Below, one piece after another: positions 10,141 to 20,610 of a DNA stretch of 64,000 bases. The first letter of the stretch is position 1. The number at the start of each line of letters is the position of its first letter. The notes below the pieces were generated by a model that was not told where the DNA came from, searched no databases, and saw only the letters and a program-made list of their open reading frames with translations. The translations under genes were made by a program, and so were the position numbers. This stretch comes from Asparagopsis taxiformis (Eukaryota > Rhodophyta > Florideophyceae > Bonnemaisoniales > Bonnemaisoniaceae), in assembly GCA_030407315.1 (NCBI GenBank), contig JALQPE010000436.1, positions 62,001 to 126,000 of the forward strand, read 5' to 3'.

Positions 10141-13100
10141 TCAACCGCCATCCAGCTTATCAACACCACCCGACAGCCCAGCGCATCGCATCAATTCATC
10201 AGCACGCAACGCATCAACTTCGATTTCCGGCGCGCGTTCACCGACCAATTTCGCCAAATACCGCATAGCCACGCCATCATTCCTCCTGGCAACACACAAT
10301 TCCAACAACTGCAACGCAAGCAACACATCCCGCTCGACGCAATCCGCACGCGCCAAACTTCTCGCGACGTCCACGACGACATCGCAGCAATCGTTCTCAA
10401 CGCACATCTCGCACAATCCAACCGCGAGTGAAACATCTCTCCACACACCACCGTCCTCCACTAGCGCGCGTGCCAATACGCCCGCCGCCTGACCGCTCTC
10501 CGCGTCTCCGCCGCCGTCCATGCAGATCTGGCACAGATGCACCGCCAACGGCACGTCGCGACGCGTCGATCGCGTGCCGCATACCAGTTTGCGTGCGATA
10601 TGCACAACCCATCCCCGCCGCTCTCTAGCCGCCAGTCGGACGCACAGCTCGACGACACGACCCGTGTCGCGCTCGATGCCCGCTGCATCTGTGAGCAGAA
10701 TTTCCGCGAGAGAGTACATGGAATACGCGTCGTTCATTCGTAACATGCACGTTTCCAATAGCTGTATTGCTAGTTGCATGTTGTATTGCGTACCTTGAGT
10801 CAATGCCGTGCGTGCGCATCTATCCGCAATTCTTCGCGCTAGTGAAACAACTTGCGCGCAGCTCTCGCTATTCGTAATGCTTCTATCGCATAGTTGCACG
10901 ACGCGTTCCGTGTCGCGTTGGACGTTTTGTGTGCCGTTGACGAGTATTTCCGCTAGAGTTACCATGCATGTCGTGTCTGCTCGCACTGTGATGCAGGTCT
11001 CGAGAAGCGCGACAGCTAGTGATGTATCTTCTACTAGTAGATCTACGCCGCGGATTATGAGTCGCACGAGTCGCATGATCGGGTCGAGACTGATGTTTTC
11101 ATTGATATAGTGATGACATAAGTGGATCACACGATCGACATCCCTGGTTTCCGACGGTCCACGAATGAGAACTTCCATGAGAGCAATCGTAGCCGCAGGT
11201 GTATTCCGTCTCACGATACACATTTCACACAGTGTTACTGCAAACTGTGCATTCGCTACGATGCTCAACGACTTGGCACCCATTCCGATCGCGAGCTGCA
11301 ACAGCCTGGATGTAGAAATACCCGCGTTCAAAGCTTGTTCGCAAAGCATCATTGCAAGATGAAAATCTCGCCCAACACCTGCCCAGCCCGCCATGGTAAC
11401 TTCTGCAAGCAGAACCATCGATTCTTCGTCGTTTCTCTTGTTGATGCATATCCGCAACAACCGTGCTGCAAGCGGTGCGTTTCTCACCAGACCCGATGTC
11501 CCGTGAGCAAGATGTTGCGCAAGACTTCTTACCAAAGTGCAATTCTTCCTCATGTGCACATACGTCTCACATAGTCGCACAACACGCGCAGTACATCTCC
11601 AGCTCCCTGGCGCATCAGTTGTGAGAATCTCCGCCAGTGTCAAACAGCCCATATCGATTCCTCTATTGATACACATCTGACACAAGTCTATTGCAAGCCG
11701 TAGATTGGGCTTTATCGCTCGTGTCCCACCAGCAATATGCCTTGCCAGGTATAGTATCTGCTTTTCTGGTTGATAAGGAGGTCGGAATTCCAGTTGCGAT
11801 CGATTTTCCCTTCCAATTCGAAACGGGCCTTGGTAGGTGTACCACGCACGCGTCATCGACTTGTGGATGTACAATGGTTGGTATCTCGGCCGGTATCCTC
11901 TCTGATATTGCGAGTGCGATCTTCCAGCATTGAGAGACATTTCAAAAAGTCGCATAGCTAGATCAACGTTCTTCTCCAGATTTGAACAGCCGTGCAGCAT
12001 CATTTCCGCTAGAATCACCATGGCTTCTGAATCATCTCTATGCATGATGCATAGTTCGAGTAATTGTGCAGCAAATCGGCCATCGCTGGCAAAACCGGAT
12101 TTTCCATACGCGATCTTCACCGCGAGACGTACCACCGGCGCGCACGAGTTGAACAAATTCACGTTGGTATCATTCTGACTGTATGAATTGATATACCTTT
12201 GACACATTCTTGCCACACGCTCATCGTCTCTGGGAAAGTGCGGTGCGCCTGTTGCAAGAATTTCAGCATGAAGAATCAACGCCTCGCTAGAATGCATTCT
12301 GTTGTAATACATGCGACATAACATTTCTGCAATCGGTAAGTTCCTTGGGACAGCCAACGTGCCAAAAGCAATGCTCCTGATGAGGTTGTACATTTTGCGA
12401 TTGACGAAATCCTTCTCCAGCGAATTCTTGATCAACCAAACTGCAGAATCCAAGTCTTTCGGAACATCAGGCGAGCCAATCAACAAAAGCTCTGCAAGAG
12501 AAACCATAGCAGTCGCGTCGCCACGTACATCTATACAAATCTGGAGCAGACGCACTGCGAGTGATCTGTCCTTCACAACGCCACCAGTCCCATACGAAAG
12601 ACAGTTTGCAAGATCGATTATATGCACAATTCGGGACGTCACAGCGACATGTCTCTCAAATAAGTGCAGCGCACGAGGGATATCTTTCTCAACACAGTGC
12701 TTTCCCGCGACGAGAATTTTCGCCAGTTCAAACATAGCTTGGACGTTGTTTTCAGCATCCACACAGGATTGATATAATCGCATCGCTCGTCGAATATCCG
12801 TGGCAACGCCTGGAGCTCCAGTCGCAAGTATAGCAGCGAGCCGATACATAGCGTCGCCACAATGGGTCATATTGATGTAGCTGTCGTACAGATGAGCTGC
12901 ACGCGCGAGATCATTGGGGACGAGTTTTCTCCTCGATGCGAATATGCGAGCGAGACGGTACATGGCGTCGGGGTGGTTTGCTTCCACGACGCATCTTTGA
13001 AATAACTCTGCGGCGCGACAAACATCGCTGCGGTTGGGCGCTGCTTGGGAGACGAGTATTTTGGCAAGATCGTACATGGCCTCGAAATGAGCGTGCTCGT

Positions 13101-13203
13101 CAATACAGCGCTGGAACAAGTCTAGCGCGGCGGAAATGTCAACTTTGACCTCAAGGCAGGAATCGCGTTCAATGCCGGCGAGTCGTTTGGCAATTGTGTA
13201 CAT
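10141..13203 (-). CDS. Large Sel1-like repeat protein
   Basis: An uninterrupted 1020-residue frame starting MYTIAKRLAGIERDSC, the family start. The first five repeats (ALDLFQRCIDEHAHFEAMYD, AAELFQRCVVEANHPDAMYR and so on) are followed by alternating half-repeats with an LC.(M/I)C core. Around residues 430-480 a basic and aromatic, non-repeat insert (rich in R, Y and Q) interrupts the solenoid; this is unusual for the family. There is no signal peptide or membrane segment. It is transcribed towards the broken Sel1 copies at its left, so this end of the array is convergent. The function is presumed to be protein binding; no catalytic motif is visible. Confidence 0.85.
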   Translation of the reverse strand: MYTIAKRLAGIERDSCLEVKVDISAALDLFQRCIDEHAHFEAMYDLAKILVSQAAPNRSDVCRAAELFQRCVVEANHPDAMYRLARIFASRRKLVPNDLARAAHLYDSYINMTHCGDAMYRLAAILATGAPGVATDIRRAMRLYQSCVDAENNVQAMFELAKILVAGKHCVEKDIPRALHLFERHVAVTSRIVHIIDLANCLSYGTGGVVKDRSLAVRLLQICIDVRGDATAMVSLAELLLIGSPDVPKDLDSAVWLIKNSLEKDFVNRKMYNLIRSIAFGTLAVPRNLPIAEMLCRMYYNRMHSSEALILHAEILATGAPHFPRDDERVARMCQRYINSYSQNDTNVNLFNSCAPVVRLAVKIAYGKSGFASDGRFAAQLLELCIMHRDDSEAMVILAEMMLHGCSNLEKNVDLAMRLFEMSLNAGRSHSQYQRGYRPRYQPLYIHKSMTRAWYTYQGPFRIGRENRSQLEFRPPYQPEKQILYLARHIAGGTRAIKPNLRLAIDLCQMCINRGIDMGCLTLAEILTTDAPGSWRCTARVVRLCETYVHMRKNCTLVRSLAQHLAHGTSGLVRNAPLAARLLRICINKRNDEESMVLLAEVTMAGWAGVGRDFHLAMMLCEQALNAGISTSRLLQLAIGMGAKSLSIVANAQFAVTLCEMCIVRRNTPAATIALMEVLIRGPSETRDVDRVIHLCHHYINENISLDPIMRLVRLIIRGVDLLVEDTSLAVALLETCITVRADTTCMVTLAEILVNGTQNVQRDTERVVQLCDRSITNSESCAQVVSLARRIADRCARTALTQGTQYNMQLAIQLLETCMLRMNDAYSMYSLAEILLTDAAGIERDTGRVVELCVRLAARERRGWVVHIARKLVCGTRSTRRDVPLAVHLCQICMDGGGDAESGQAAGVLARALVEDGGVWRDVSLAVGLCEMCVENDCCDVVVDVARSLARADCVERDVLLALQLLELCVARRNDGVAMRYLAKLVGERAPEIEVDALRADELMRCAGLSGGVDKLDGG

Positions 13204-13772
13204 TATGACTGTGTGGTGGAGATGCAGAAGCTAGGAAGGTGCCGGGAATGGCGTGGAATGGGCGCATTGGGGACGGGCATTGATAAAGACAACGGGTTGT
13301 GCCATACTGTTGCAAAGTGAAGATGGACGTTTGGACATGGAGGTCCTGGAACGATTCGTTAGAAGGAAACGTTTAGATGAGAATTGATTTCAAAATGACT
13401 TGAACATGATCACAGACAGTGTATTTGATGCGTGAAATTGCACCGTTCTTTCTCAATGCAACTGTTGCTCTCCCAAGATCGGTGTGTTCACCGGCGTTTG
13501 TCATCTCGCTCAGGTACTGCTTACTTGCCTGAAGAGAACTGCAGACAGGGATACTGGACACCTTCTCCTGCAGCTATTCGCCGAGCCGCCTGTAGAATTT
13601 CATATTTGATCGCAATACAGAACTACTCGTATGACAACCACGACAACGACAAGTATTCGTGTGTACACGTTCAACGCAATCCACGCTGATAATACCAAGA
13701 TCACTCTCATCAACAGTGCAACTTTTCGCCGCTAACACACACGGAATATGAACAAAGCTGAATTTACTCGTT
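13204..13772. other. Upstream region of the minus-strand Sel1 gene
   Basis: No gene is supported. On the minus strand around 13420-13540 a short stretch (YLSEMTNAGEHTDLGRATVA) resembles one Sel1 half-repeat, but it is too short to call. Confidence 0.3.
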
Positions 13773-14861
13773 CTATATCATCTCGTACAATTCCTCCAAA
13801 GTTATACTGAACGAGTTAGTATGTCCACTAAACTGGGTAGATTTCGTGACAGTGACATTCGTCGCATACACATGCTTATTCGACGGTACCTCTACCATAT
13901 TGACATGATCTACAAAATTAGTATCCTCAATCCTATAATACGTCCTCCAGTCAGGCGCAAGTAGAACGCCGTTACCCAAAATGGACCCAGCTCGAGCCAG
14001 ATCCTTGCCTTTCATTCGCACTCGCGGCACAACGCTTCCACTTTTCTTTCCGCGCGCATAACAAGTCCCATTTGGTGACAGCCACAACCGGTCCCCTTCC
14101 ACCATATGCAGCAGGAATGCCAATTCCATTTCATTCCCGTCGCACACATATCCTGCCACTTTCCGAAACGAATACGTCTCTCTTCGACCCAAAACCAAGT
14201 TCCTCAGCGCATTTGCATTTTCGCTTTTCAGTTTAACCAGCCCGAACACCGTCACGAGAAGCAATGTAGCAGTACTCGTGCTATCCATGATTCTCTCAAA
14301 CATGTTCTCCCGCGAACCAACGTTCAGAATTCCAACCAGCATCGATCCGATCAGCGTGACTAATATGTATATCAATGCAAGCCACGTTTTCCATCCCGCA
14401 GCGGGCAATTTGCAACCATTATTTTTCGCCATCACCTTGCTCAACTTGCGCGCCTGCTTTCGGTATTTCAGTGCCATCTCCTCAACCGTCTCTTCCGAAT
14501 TTTCCTTGTTCTTCTGCTTCTTCACACCACACGGTTTTGCTGTTTTTCTCTTCACTGCATTCTGCACACACAAGCAAAGGTACTCTGCGACATATTCCGC
14601 TCGTTGGTCTTCGCGCTTGTACGGCTCTCTCACACCTCGAGATGAACCATTCTGCGGCTCTTCATATCTGTTGAACGATTTGGTGTCATGCTTTGATTCT
14701 GGCTGTACTGCCTGCGACACACACATCGCCTTAGATAGTGATAGTAAGTGGCCATATATATCCTTACGAAATGTGTCAGGTGAAATTTTAACTGGCGGCA
14801 AATTCAAGTCTATCGCCGACTCTGCCTTGTGATCAATATTCTGAACGGTATGGCGCAGCAC
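13773..14861 (-). CDS. 3' half of a split two-helix membrane protein gene
   Basis: This frame has no ATG at its start: it opens on a GTG inside sequence homologous to the middle of the intact paralogue at 16811-18952 (LSKAMCVSQAVQPES against VSEAMCISQVVEAES). It carries the conserved core: one hydrophobic helix (WLALIYILVTLIGSMLVGIL), the motif NVGSRENMFERIMD, a second hydrophobic stretch (TATLLLVTVFGLVKL), then a soluble domain with ELAFLLHMVEGDRLWLS and DLARAGSILGNGVLLAPDW. It is the continuation of the frame at 14810-15871, interrupted at the A6 run (plus-strand T 14872-14877). The product is unknown. Confidence 0.6.
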   Translation of the reverse strand: MLRHTVQNIDHKAESAIDLNLPPVKISPDTFRKDIYGHLLSLSKAMCVSQAVQPESKHDTKSFNRYEEPQNGSSRGVREPYKREDQRAEYVAEYLCLCVQNAVKRKTAKPCGVKKQKNKENSEETVEEMALKYRKQARKLSKVMAKNNGCKLPAAGWKTWLALIYILVTLIGSMLVGILNVGSRENMFERIMDSTSTATLLLVTVFGLVKLKSENANALRNLVLGRRETYSFRKVAGYVCDGNEMELAFLLHMVEGDRLWLSPNGTCYARGKKSGSVVPRVRMKGKDLARAGSILGNGVLLAPDWRTYYRIEDTNFVDHVNMVEVPSNKHVYATNVTVTKSTQFSGHTNSFSITLEELYEMI

Positions 14862-15871
14862 GGGCAGCCACTTTTTTCAATCCACTTGTCGATATCCTCA
14901 AAATTACGACGTAGGTAAGTGTTTATCTTGTTACCCGAGAGTACATTGCTGTCCGATTTGTTCCTTTCCGAGTTCAGCTCCATGAATATTACCCACGCGC
15001 AAAGGATTGTCAACCAAACCTCTTCCCGTTCAAACTTTCCAGAGCATTGAAAACTAGAAATTGCTTGATGCTCATATTTCCCTTTCAGAATAGCTTCAAC
15101 ATCGCCCATAAATTTATGCTCCTCAGCCAGTTCCAGATCTTGTATTTGTTCCACGATGCTGGACTTCAATTGATCCGTATCTGGCTCCTTGAATTCTTCA
15201 GTCAAGTCGTCCCATAATCGCTTCATGGCAACGACAACAATGAGCTTTGCGGCCCTGCGTACCATTCGTTTTGTGCCAGCCTCTCGGTTTTTTATATCTT
15301 TTCCAGTGCAAACGATGAAGTCTTTAGGATATTGGATGTTTTGGAAAGACCTGAGATCAGAATGATCATTTTCTTCTTCGGAATGAGTTCTTGGTGGTTT
15401 TGGTTTCTGGGATGGAGGTCTTGATGAAGGTTTTGATGAAGGTCTTGCTGAAGAAATTCTCGACAAAATGCCCTTCCAGGGGCTCGAAGGTGCCCGATTG
15501 CTGCCATTAGATTTGTCTTTCGAAACTTTTGTACCATTCGTCCGTTGAACATTATTGCTTTTCTTGGGAGTGTTCTTATGGGGTCGTTGAATACTTGCGT
15601 TTTTCTTCTCTGCCGCTTGCGCACGAGTACGGCTCTTCCCCGAATCAGGATTTTTCTTTGGTTGAGGCTGTTTCAGGATTGAACGCGGAGCGATAGAACT
15701 GTTGTGCACATCGGACTGTGAGGAGGGATTAGAAAAGGTGGGGGATTTCGATGTTTTGCGAGAGGAACTTGAGACTGTTGGAGGCTTCGCGTTTGGTTCG
15801 GGACGCTGTTGCTGGCGATCGGGTTCGTCTTCCGAGCTGGACAGCTGTGTGTAGTTGTATTTCGCAGGCAT
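14810..15871 (-). CDS. 5' half of a split two-helix membrane protein gene
   Basis: The start is the ATG at 15869-15871 (MPAKYNYTQLSSSEDEPD), which aligns with MGKKCKYVHIELSRDEF of the intact paralogue; the frame upstream has no ATG. The 353 residues comprise a disordered, Ser/Pro/Lys-rich region (about residues 10-190) and then a helical domain (MVRRAAKLIVVVAMKRLWDD, WLTILCAWVIFMEL). It runs out of homology right after DKWIEKSG. Restoring one base in the A6 run returns the frame to the homologous continuation, and the total length (2099 bases, one short of a multiple of three) fits a single-base loss. It is a pseudogene or carries a homopolymer sequencing error. Confidence 0.6.
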   Translation of the reverse strand: MPAKYNYTQLSSSEDEPDRQQQRPEPNAKPPTVSSSSRKTSKSPTFSNPSSQSDVHNSSIAPRSILKQPQPKKNPDSGKSRTRAQAAEKKNASIQRPHKNTPKKSNNVQRTNGTKVSKDKSNGSNRAPSSPWKGILSRISSARPSSKPSSRPPSQKPKPPRTHSEEENDHSDLRSFQNIQYPKDFIVCTGKDIKNREAGTKRMVRRAAKLIVVVAMKRLWDDLTEEFKEPDTDQLKSSIVEQIQDLELAEEHKFMGDVEAILKGKYEHQAISSFQCSGKFEREEVWLTILCAWVIFMELNSERNKSDSNVLSGNKINTYLRRNFEDIDKWIEKSGCPCCAIPFRILITRQSRR

Positions 15872-16810
15872 GATGGAGCCGTAGCAAGTTGTGATAGAAT
15901 GCAAAAGTGGGGCAATATCGAATGTGGAAACACGCACCAAGCTTCTGTCGACTACATCAGCAGATCCTGTGGATATTATTGCTGGGATGGAGATCAATGC
16001 TTTGTGCTCCCTGTTGTTCCGACCATGTACCGCGTGTACAGTAACGGATATACGGACAAGTTGATGCTGAGTCTCATGACACGGCGCTTCATCTCATACC
16101 GAAAACGCTACTTGGTTCCGTTGTTTATGACAAAAAAATAACTGGCAGGCACTTCAGTCAGAGTTACTGACTGAGAGCACTGATATGAAAGGTATCATAC
16201 CAGGTATGACAAATATAGCAAATTGACTGGTAGTTAGTGACTGTCAGCTATGCAGCCAGAAAAATAATATCCGTTACTCGCTGTACCGCCCACGCGCTAA
16301 CGGAAAAATTTGTGCGCATATATAGGACTATTCCACACACACAATCTGTTTGGCGAGGACTATTTCGATTTAGGATCATCGTTACAATCCGCACATTGGT
16401 TTTTTTAATAGTTTTATTTACGCACAGGATGAATTGTAAGGCACCATTTTTTGGAAGCTCACGAAACATCCCAAATTTGACAGATGTTCAAGTTGCAAAG
16501 TTGGTGACAAAGCTGTAACTTCAACCCTAGATCTCAAGCGAATTGTTCAAGTTCATTATTGGGATCGTTTTGATCTCGAATAGATTATGTTTGGAAAGTT
16601 CTAGTTTATTTCTCCGATTGCGACCACAAGATGGCCTTTCTAGGATTGGTTTCGATTTTGAAACCGCTAATGAAAAACACAGATCACTTCTCGGCCCCAC
16701 TCTTGTGTCAGACGAGCGATTCTGCCCTAAGAATGAAATTTCAAAACAGGAAGAGAATATTTATCAACATATATGCATGCTTCACATCAATTCTACACTT
16801 CATATCAGCT
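15872..16810. other. Intergenic region between the two membrane-protein paralogues
   Basis: No gene is supported. Bases just upstream of the ATG at 15871 resemble those upstream of the intact paralogue (both minus-strand leaders contain a TGYTAYGG-like stretch), consistent with a shared leader from the duplication. Small inverted repeats occur at 16155-16175. Confidence 0.3.
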
Positions 16811-18952
16811 TTACACACTTTCATAGACCTCTTCCCATGTCTGGCGCATGAAATTTCGATCTCCACTGAACTCTGTGTCTCTTGTGACATTCAATCCAGT
16901 TGCAACCACATTTTTTTTCTTCACCAAGCTGGCGTGGCGCTCATTACCTTCAATTGCATAAAATGTTTTCCAATCAGGAGCAAGCAGCACTCCACTTCCG
17001 AAAATTGATCCAGCTCTCGCTAAATCATGTCCGGTCAAACTCACATGTGGTACTATGGAGCCTCCCGTTTTTCCTCGCACGTAACAGGTTCCTGATGACG
17101 ACAGCCATAACCGATTATCTTCCACCAAATGCAGAAGGAACGCCAACTCAATTTGCATTTTGTAATCGTCATAATTCCCGTCGGATGACATATTCTTGCA
17201 TACATATCTTGCTACGTCGCGAAACGAAGAAGTTATTTTGCGCCCTTTGATTGTATTCTTCAACACGTGAGTGTCTTCGCTTTCTAGTTTCACAAGTCCG
17301 AAAAAGGTAACTAGCAACAGTGATGCTGTAGCAGTACCATCCATTACTCTCTCATACAAATTGTCCCGGGAGCCCATGTTCAATATTGCAACCAGGAAAG
17401 AAAAAATAACGGTGGCAACCATGTACATGAGAGCTAGAGACTGTTTCCATCGTTGCAAATATAGTACACACCCACTGGGGTGCTGTTTTACACCCTTTAA
17501 CAACATGATCGGTGAGCGATATCGCGTTGCAACCGCACCTACATGACGCTTCTGAGACTGTTTTCTGTTTGACGGCAATTTCACTTCTTCCGACCCTTCT
17601 AGTTTCATAGCATTTAAAACAATCCAACATAGAAAATCCGCGACATATTCAGCCCTTTTATGTTCCTTCTCAAACGCTTGTATAGAATGTCTTTGTGACT
17701 GAGCATGCTCTTCAGATTCTGGAAAATCCCGAGGACTCCTGAAATCACTTTCAGCTTCCACAACCTGAGATATACACATTGCCTCGGAAACTTTCAGGAT
17801 ACGATTGTAAATTTCATTTTGCTTCTTTGTAATGATACTCATGTGATTATCACCCAACAGGTAACACACAGGGTATTCGAGTTCGAGAGGAATATTGGTG
17901 GCTAAAGTTCGCTCCAAAACATCAAGCCATTTCTCTTTAATCCATTGATCAAAGGTTTTCTTCAGACTGGACCTTTCTTCATAGCTCATGGAATTCCTTT
18001 TTTGAAAAGAGAGACGGTGGCATCCTTCCTTTTCGTCCATGAAAACCCCCCAGGCAAAAAGAATACTCAACCATTCCTTCTGTTGTTGATGATACTCTCC
18101 TGTACACGTGAAATCCACTGAAATCCTCTTCTTTCGCAGAATCATCACCGTACTGCTGAGGAAGTCATATTCCGACAATAGATTAGATGAATCCAACTTT
18201 TTGGCAATGCGCTCACCGAGTTTAGAATTGCTTTCTTTTTCGAAGGCAACCTTTAAATCCATGTATATGCGATTGATAGAGGTTACGACAATCATTTTTG
18301 CAGCGCTATAAATCATATCATGAGTGTGACTTCTTTGTTCATCCTCGCCTTTGCCAGTGTATTGTGTCACGTAATCACTTGGGTATTTTGGTGGCTGATA
18401 GTCAAACTTCGAGTGAGCTGTTCTCAATAATGCCGTCTCCTGTGGTTTACCATTCATTGGCCTCACCGGTGGAGGCTGGGGTGGTACAAACATTTTTTTA
18501 ACTCCCTCATAGACCTCAAGCCAACGTTTTCGAATGTTGAGATTCCCTGTGTGCTGGTGCGTTCCATCTTCATTTCGGTGTTGAGCAGGAGGTTTATCTG
18601 AACTTTTGCTGGATGTCTTTTTTCTGTTCTTTCCATTTTTCTGTTCTTTGTTGTTAGATTTATTTTCTCTTTTTGGCGTGGCCGGGTCCCCATGGTGAGC
18701 AAGTTCAGGTTTGCCCTTGGTGGATGGTTTTATCGGCCCTACATCTTTGTGATTTCTGGGAACTTTCGGCTTGGATGTCTTTCTTTTTTGTGAGGTTGAC
18801 GAACGCGATTTTGAACCGGAGCCTGAGCGAGATGAAGATGGTTGTTTGCTCGAAGAGCGGGTTGGTACATCAAGGGATTTTGAATGAGTCTTGATACGTT
18901 TGAACTCGTCCCTGGAGAGTTCAATATGCACGTACTTACATTTCTTGCCCAT
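16811..18952 (-). CDS. Unrecognised two-helix membrane protein with disordered basic N-terminus
   Basis: 713 residues from the ATG at 18950-18952 (MGKKCKYVHIELSRDEFKRI); the frame continues upstream only from a GTG. Residues about 15-150 are Ser/Lys/Pro-rich and probably disordered. A helical domain follows (MIYSAAKMIVVTSINRIYMD, WLSILFAWGVFMDE), then ILKVSEAMCISQVVEAES. Two hydrophobic segments lie near residues 503-523 (SLALMYMVATVIFSFLVAIL) and 540-555 (ASLLLVTFFGLVKL), with NMGSRDNLYERVMD between them. The last 190 residues form a conserved soluble domain (IELAFLLHLVEDNRLWL, DLARAGSIFGSGVLLAPDW). I do not recognise the family. A membrane anchor facing two soluble domains is inferred. The only relative in the window is the split gene next to it. 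Confidence 0.7.
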   Translation of the reverse strand: MGKKCKYVHIELSRDEFKRIKTHSKSLDVPTRSSSKQPSSSRSGSGSKSRSSTSQKRKTSKPKVPRNHKDVGPIKPSTKGKPELAHHGDPATPKRENKSNNKEQKNGKNRKKTSSKSSDKPPAQHRNEDGTHQHTGNLNIRKRWLEVYEGVKKMFVPPQPPPVRPMNGKPQETALLRTAHSKFDYQPPKYPSDYVTQYTGKGEDEQRSHTHDMIYSAAKMIVVTSINRIYMDLKVAFEKESNSKLGERIAKKLDSSNLLSEYDFLSSTVMILRKKRISVDFTCTGEYHQQQKEWLSILFAWGVFMDEKEGCHRLSFQKRNSMSYEERSSLKKTFDQWIKEKWLDVLERTLATNIPLELEYPVCYLLGDNHMSIITKKQNEIYNRILKVSEAMCISQVVEAESDFRSPRDFPESEEHAQSQRHSIQAFEKEHKRAEYVADFLCWIVLNAMKLEGSEEVKLPSNRKQSQKRHVGAVATRYRSPIMLLKGVKQHPSGCVLYLQRWKQSLALMYMVATVIFSFLVAILNMGSRDNLYERVMDGTATASLLLVTFFGLVKLESEDTHVLKNTIKGRKITSSFRDVARYVCKNMSSDGNYDDYKMQIELAFLLHLVEDNRLWLSSSGTCYVRGKTGGSIVPHVSLTGHDLARAGSIFGSGVLLAPDWKTFYAIEGNERHASLVKKKNVVATGLNVTRDTEFSGDRNFMRQTWEEVYESV

Positions 18953-20610
18953 ACTTGAGAGATCAGAGAGGATGTAGTGGGGTAAGGGGTGATGATCGAG
19001 TAGAGGTGTGGTCGATCCATAACAACTTATACTGATTTGATAGACATAATATGTGAGATTTCTTGTGATTGATGATAAGGCTAGTGTTAACGGCACAGTG
19101 ACTGTGGAGTTGTGTGCATGGAAAGTTAAGATTTGAGCGGTATGTTCCTTTAATCAGCATATATTTCCATTGGTCAGCTCAAAGCTGACCTTTGGACCTT
19201 TGAGTTCTCTCGTTCTCCCATTTTGTTGACGGCGCTTTGATATATATCTACCCGAGAACACGTTACTGTCTGTACTCTTCTCGAAACATGCAACAGTACA
19301 TGCACCGTACTGTACGACAGAAATTTAGTTATTAAATTGAGGGTTCAATGTGCGTAGTTACTTCAACGGCAACATACCGATAACACGAGTTTTCACGCTG
19401 TGCAGCCAAGAGACTCAACATGTTGAGCATACCTGGGAGAATTCTTGGGTCAACGTGTAGCAAACTGTCCGTTTGGGCACGTCATGGACTTCAACTCCCG
19501 TGTTTCCGTCAGAAAATGGGTGCATCTGAAGGCAAACATTGCTGCTACTATATCTACACGTACAACTGCGAGTGTTCCACCACGAGGTGGAATCGTTTGG
19601 ACACAAGGGCAGCAGCTTAGCAATTCTCCAAGTGTGAGGTGAACGGAAAAGCAAAAGTGACGCACAGTGTGGGCGTACTCGTGGCGTGGATTACTGGCAA
19701 CTTGGTAGGTATAATCGCTCCCTAATTGAGTTGCGACCCACGAGCGGCGGGCGATGGGTATCGCACATGACATTCGGAGATCACCAAAATCTGAAAATGT
19801 GACGGACAGCTATTCTTTCGCCTATGTCGCAGATAACGTAAGTTGCCGTTCAAAAATGACGTTGATTCTGTTACTACCCGAAGGATGACTTGAATTTGAT
19901 ACCCAAGAGTACTCTTGAATGGTAAGCCTTTCCTGCGTGTGAATGAAGCATTTCTCACTCTACAACACGAAAAATGAATACCTTATCAAGGTTGGGGGAG
20001 GGTGCGATCTCGCGCTGTTACGTATGTACAGCGGTGCAGATAAGGGGGGATGTAACGGAAGCGTTAAATATTTCGTAACACTCGATGCTTTCATCCCGAA
20101 TGAATGAGTGAAACACTTGCACAATCGTAACGCTCAATTCCATGAGTCGCAATGCTAATATTTTGAAAGCTGGACATCGCCTTTCAGCTCAAAAATTCAA
20201 TTACGGGCCCGCCAAAAAATTGCAACTTAACAAGGAGAGGCATCTAGACTTCCACAGAATTATTGTTCCCTCGACAACATGGCCACACGCGAATACCGTC
20301 GACTAGAGCGTGCATGCAACATTATACACGCGGCTACGTGAGACATGATATGCTCCAGCAGATTGATCAAACTCCAGTTTTGCGCGATCCAAACCCTCAA
20401 CACGATTTGACTTGAAATAATTTTGCACTACGCACGATGTCAGTCAGTCCTTGCGAGCTTGCACATCCAACACTCCCGTTTCAATCGCAACCCCAAACAT
20501 CGAAACAGAAGCCCTCACCCAACTACATCACTACATGATGCCGACATCCATGACCGTTCTTCCAACAACCCGCTCTTTCACAAACTCGTGCAACCAGCCA
20601 CAACGTCGCA
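18953..20610. other. Divergent intergenic region
   Basis: Lies between the minus-strand membrane-protein gene and the plus-strand Sel1 gene at 20611. A TATATATC stretch at about 19230-19240 could serve either strand. A possible Sel1 relic (19450-19620, minus) is listed separately. No other coding sequence is supported. Confidence 0.3.
19450..19620 (-). pseudogene. Possible Sel1-like repeat relic
   Basis: The minus strand reads VRVDIVAAMFAFRCTHF, then ELKSM. This resembles the family half-repeat GVATDIRRAMRLYQSCV....NVQAMFELA. Only one repeat can be traced, so this is tentative. Confidence 0.25.

Noticed and set aside
14278..14832. 184-codon plus-strand open frame
   Set aside because: Antisense shadow of the conserved membrane-protein coding sequence.
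14872..14877. Programmed -1 frameshifting at the A6 run
   Set aside because: The zero-frame codons are GAA AAA AGT, so the A-site tRNA could not re-pair well. A simple base loss explains it better, though it is not excluded.
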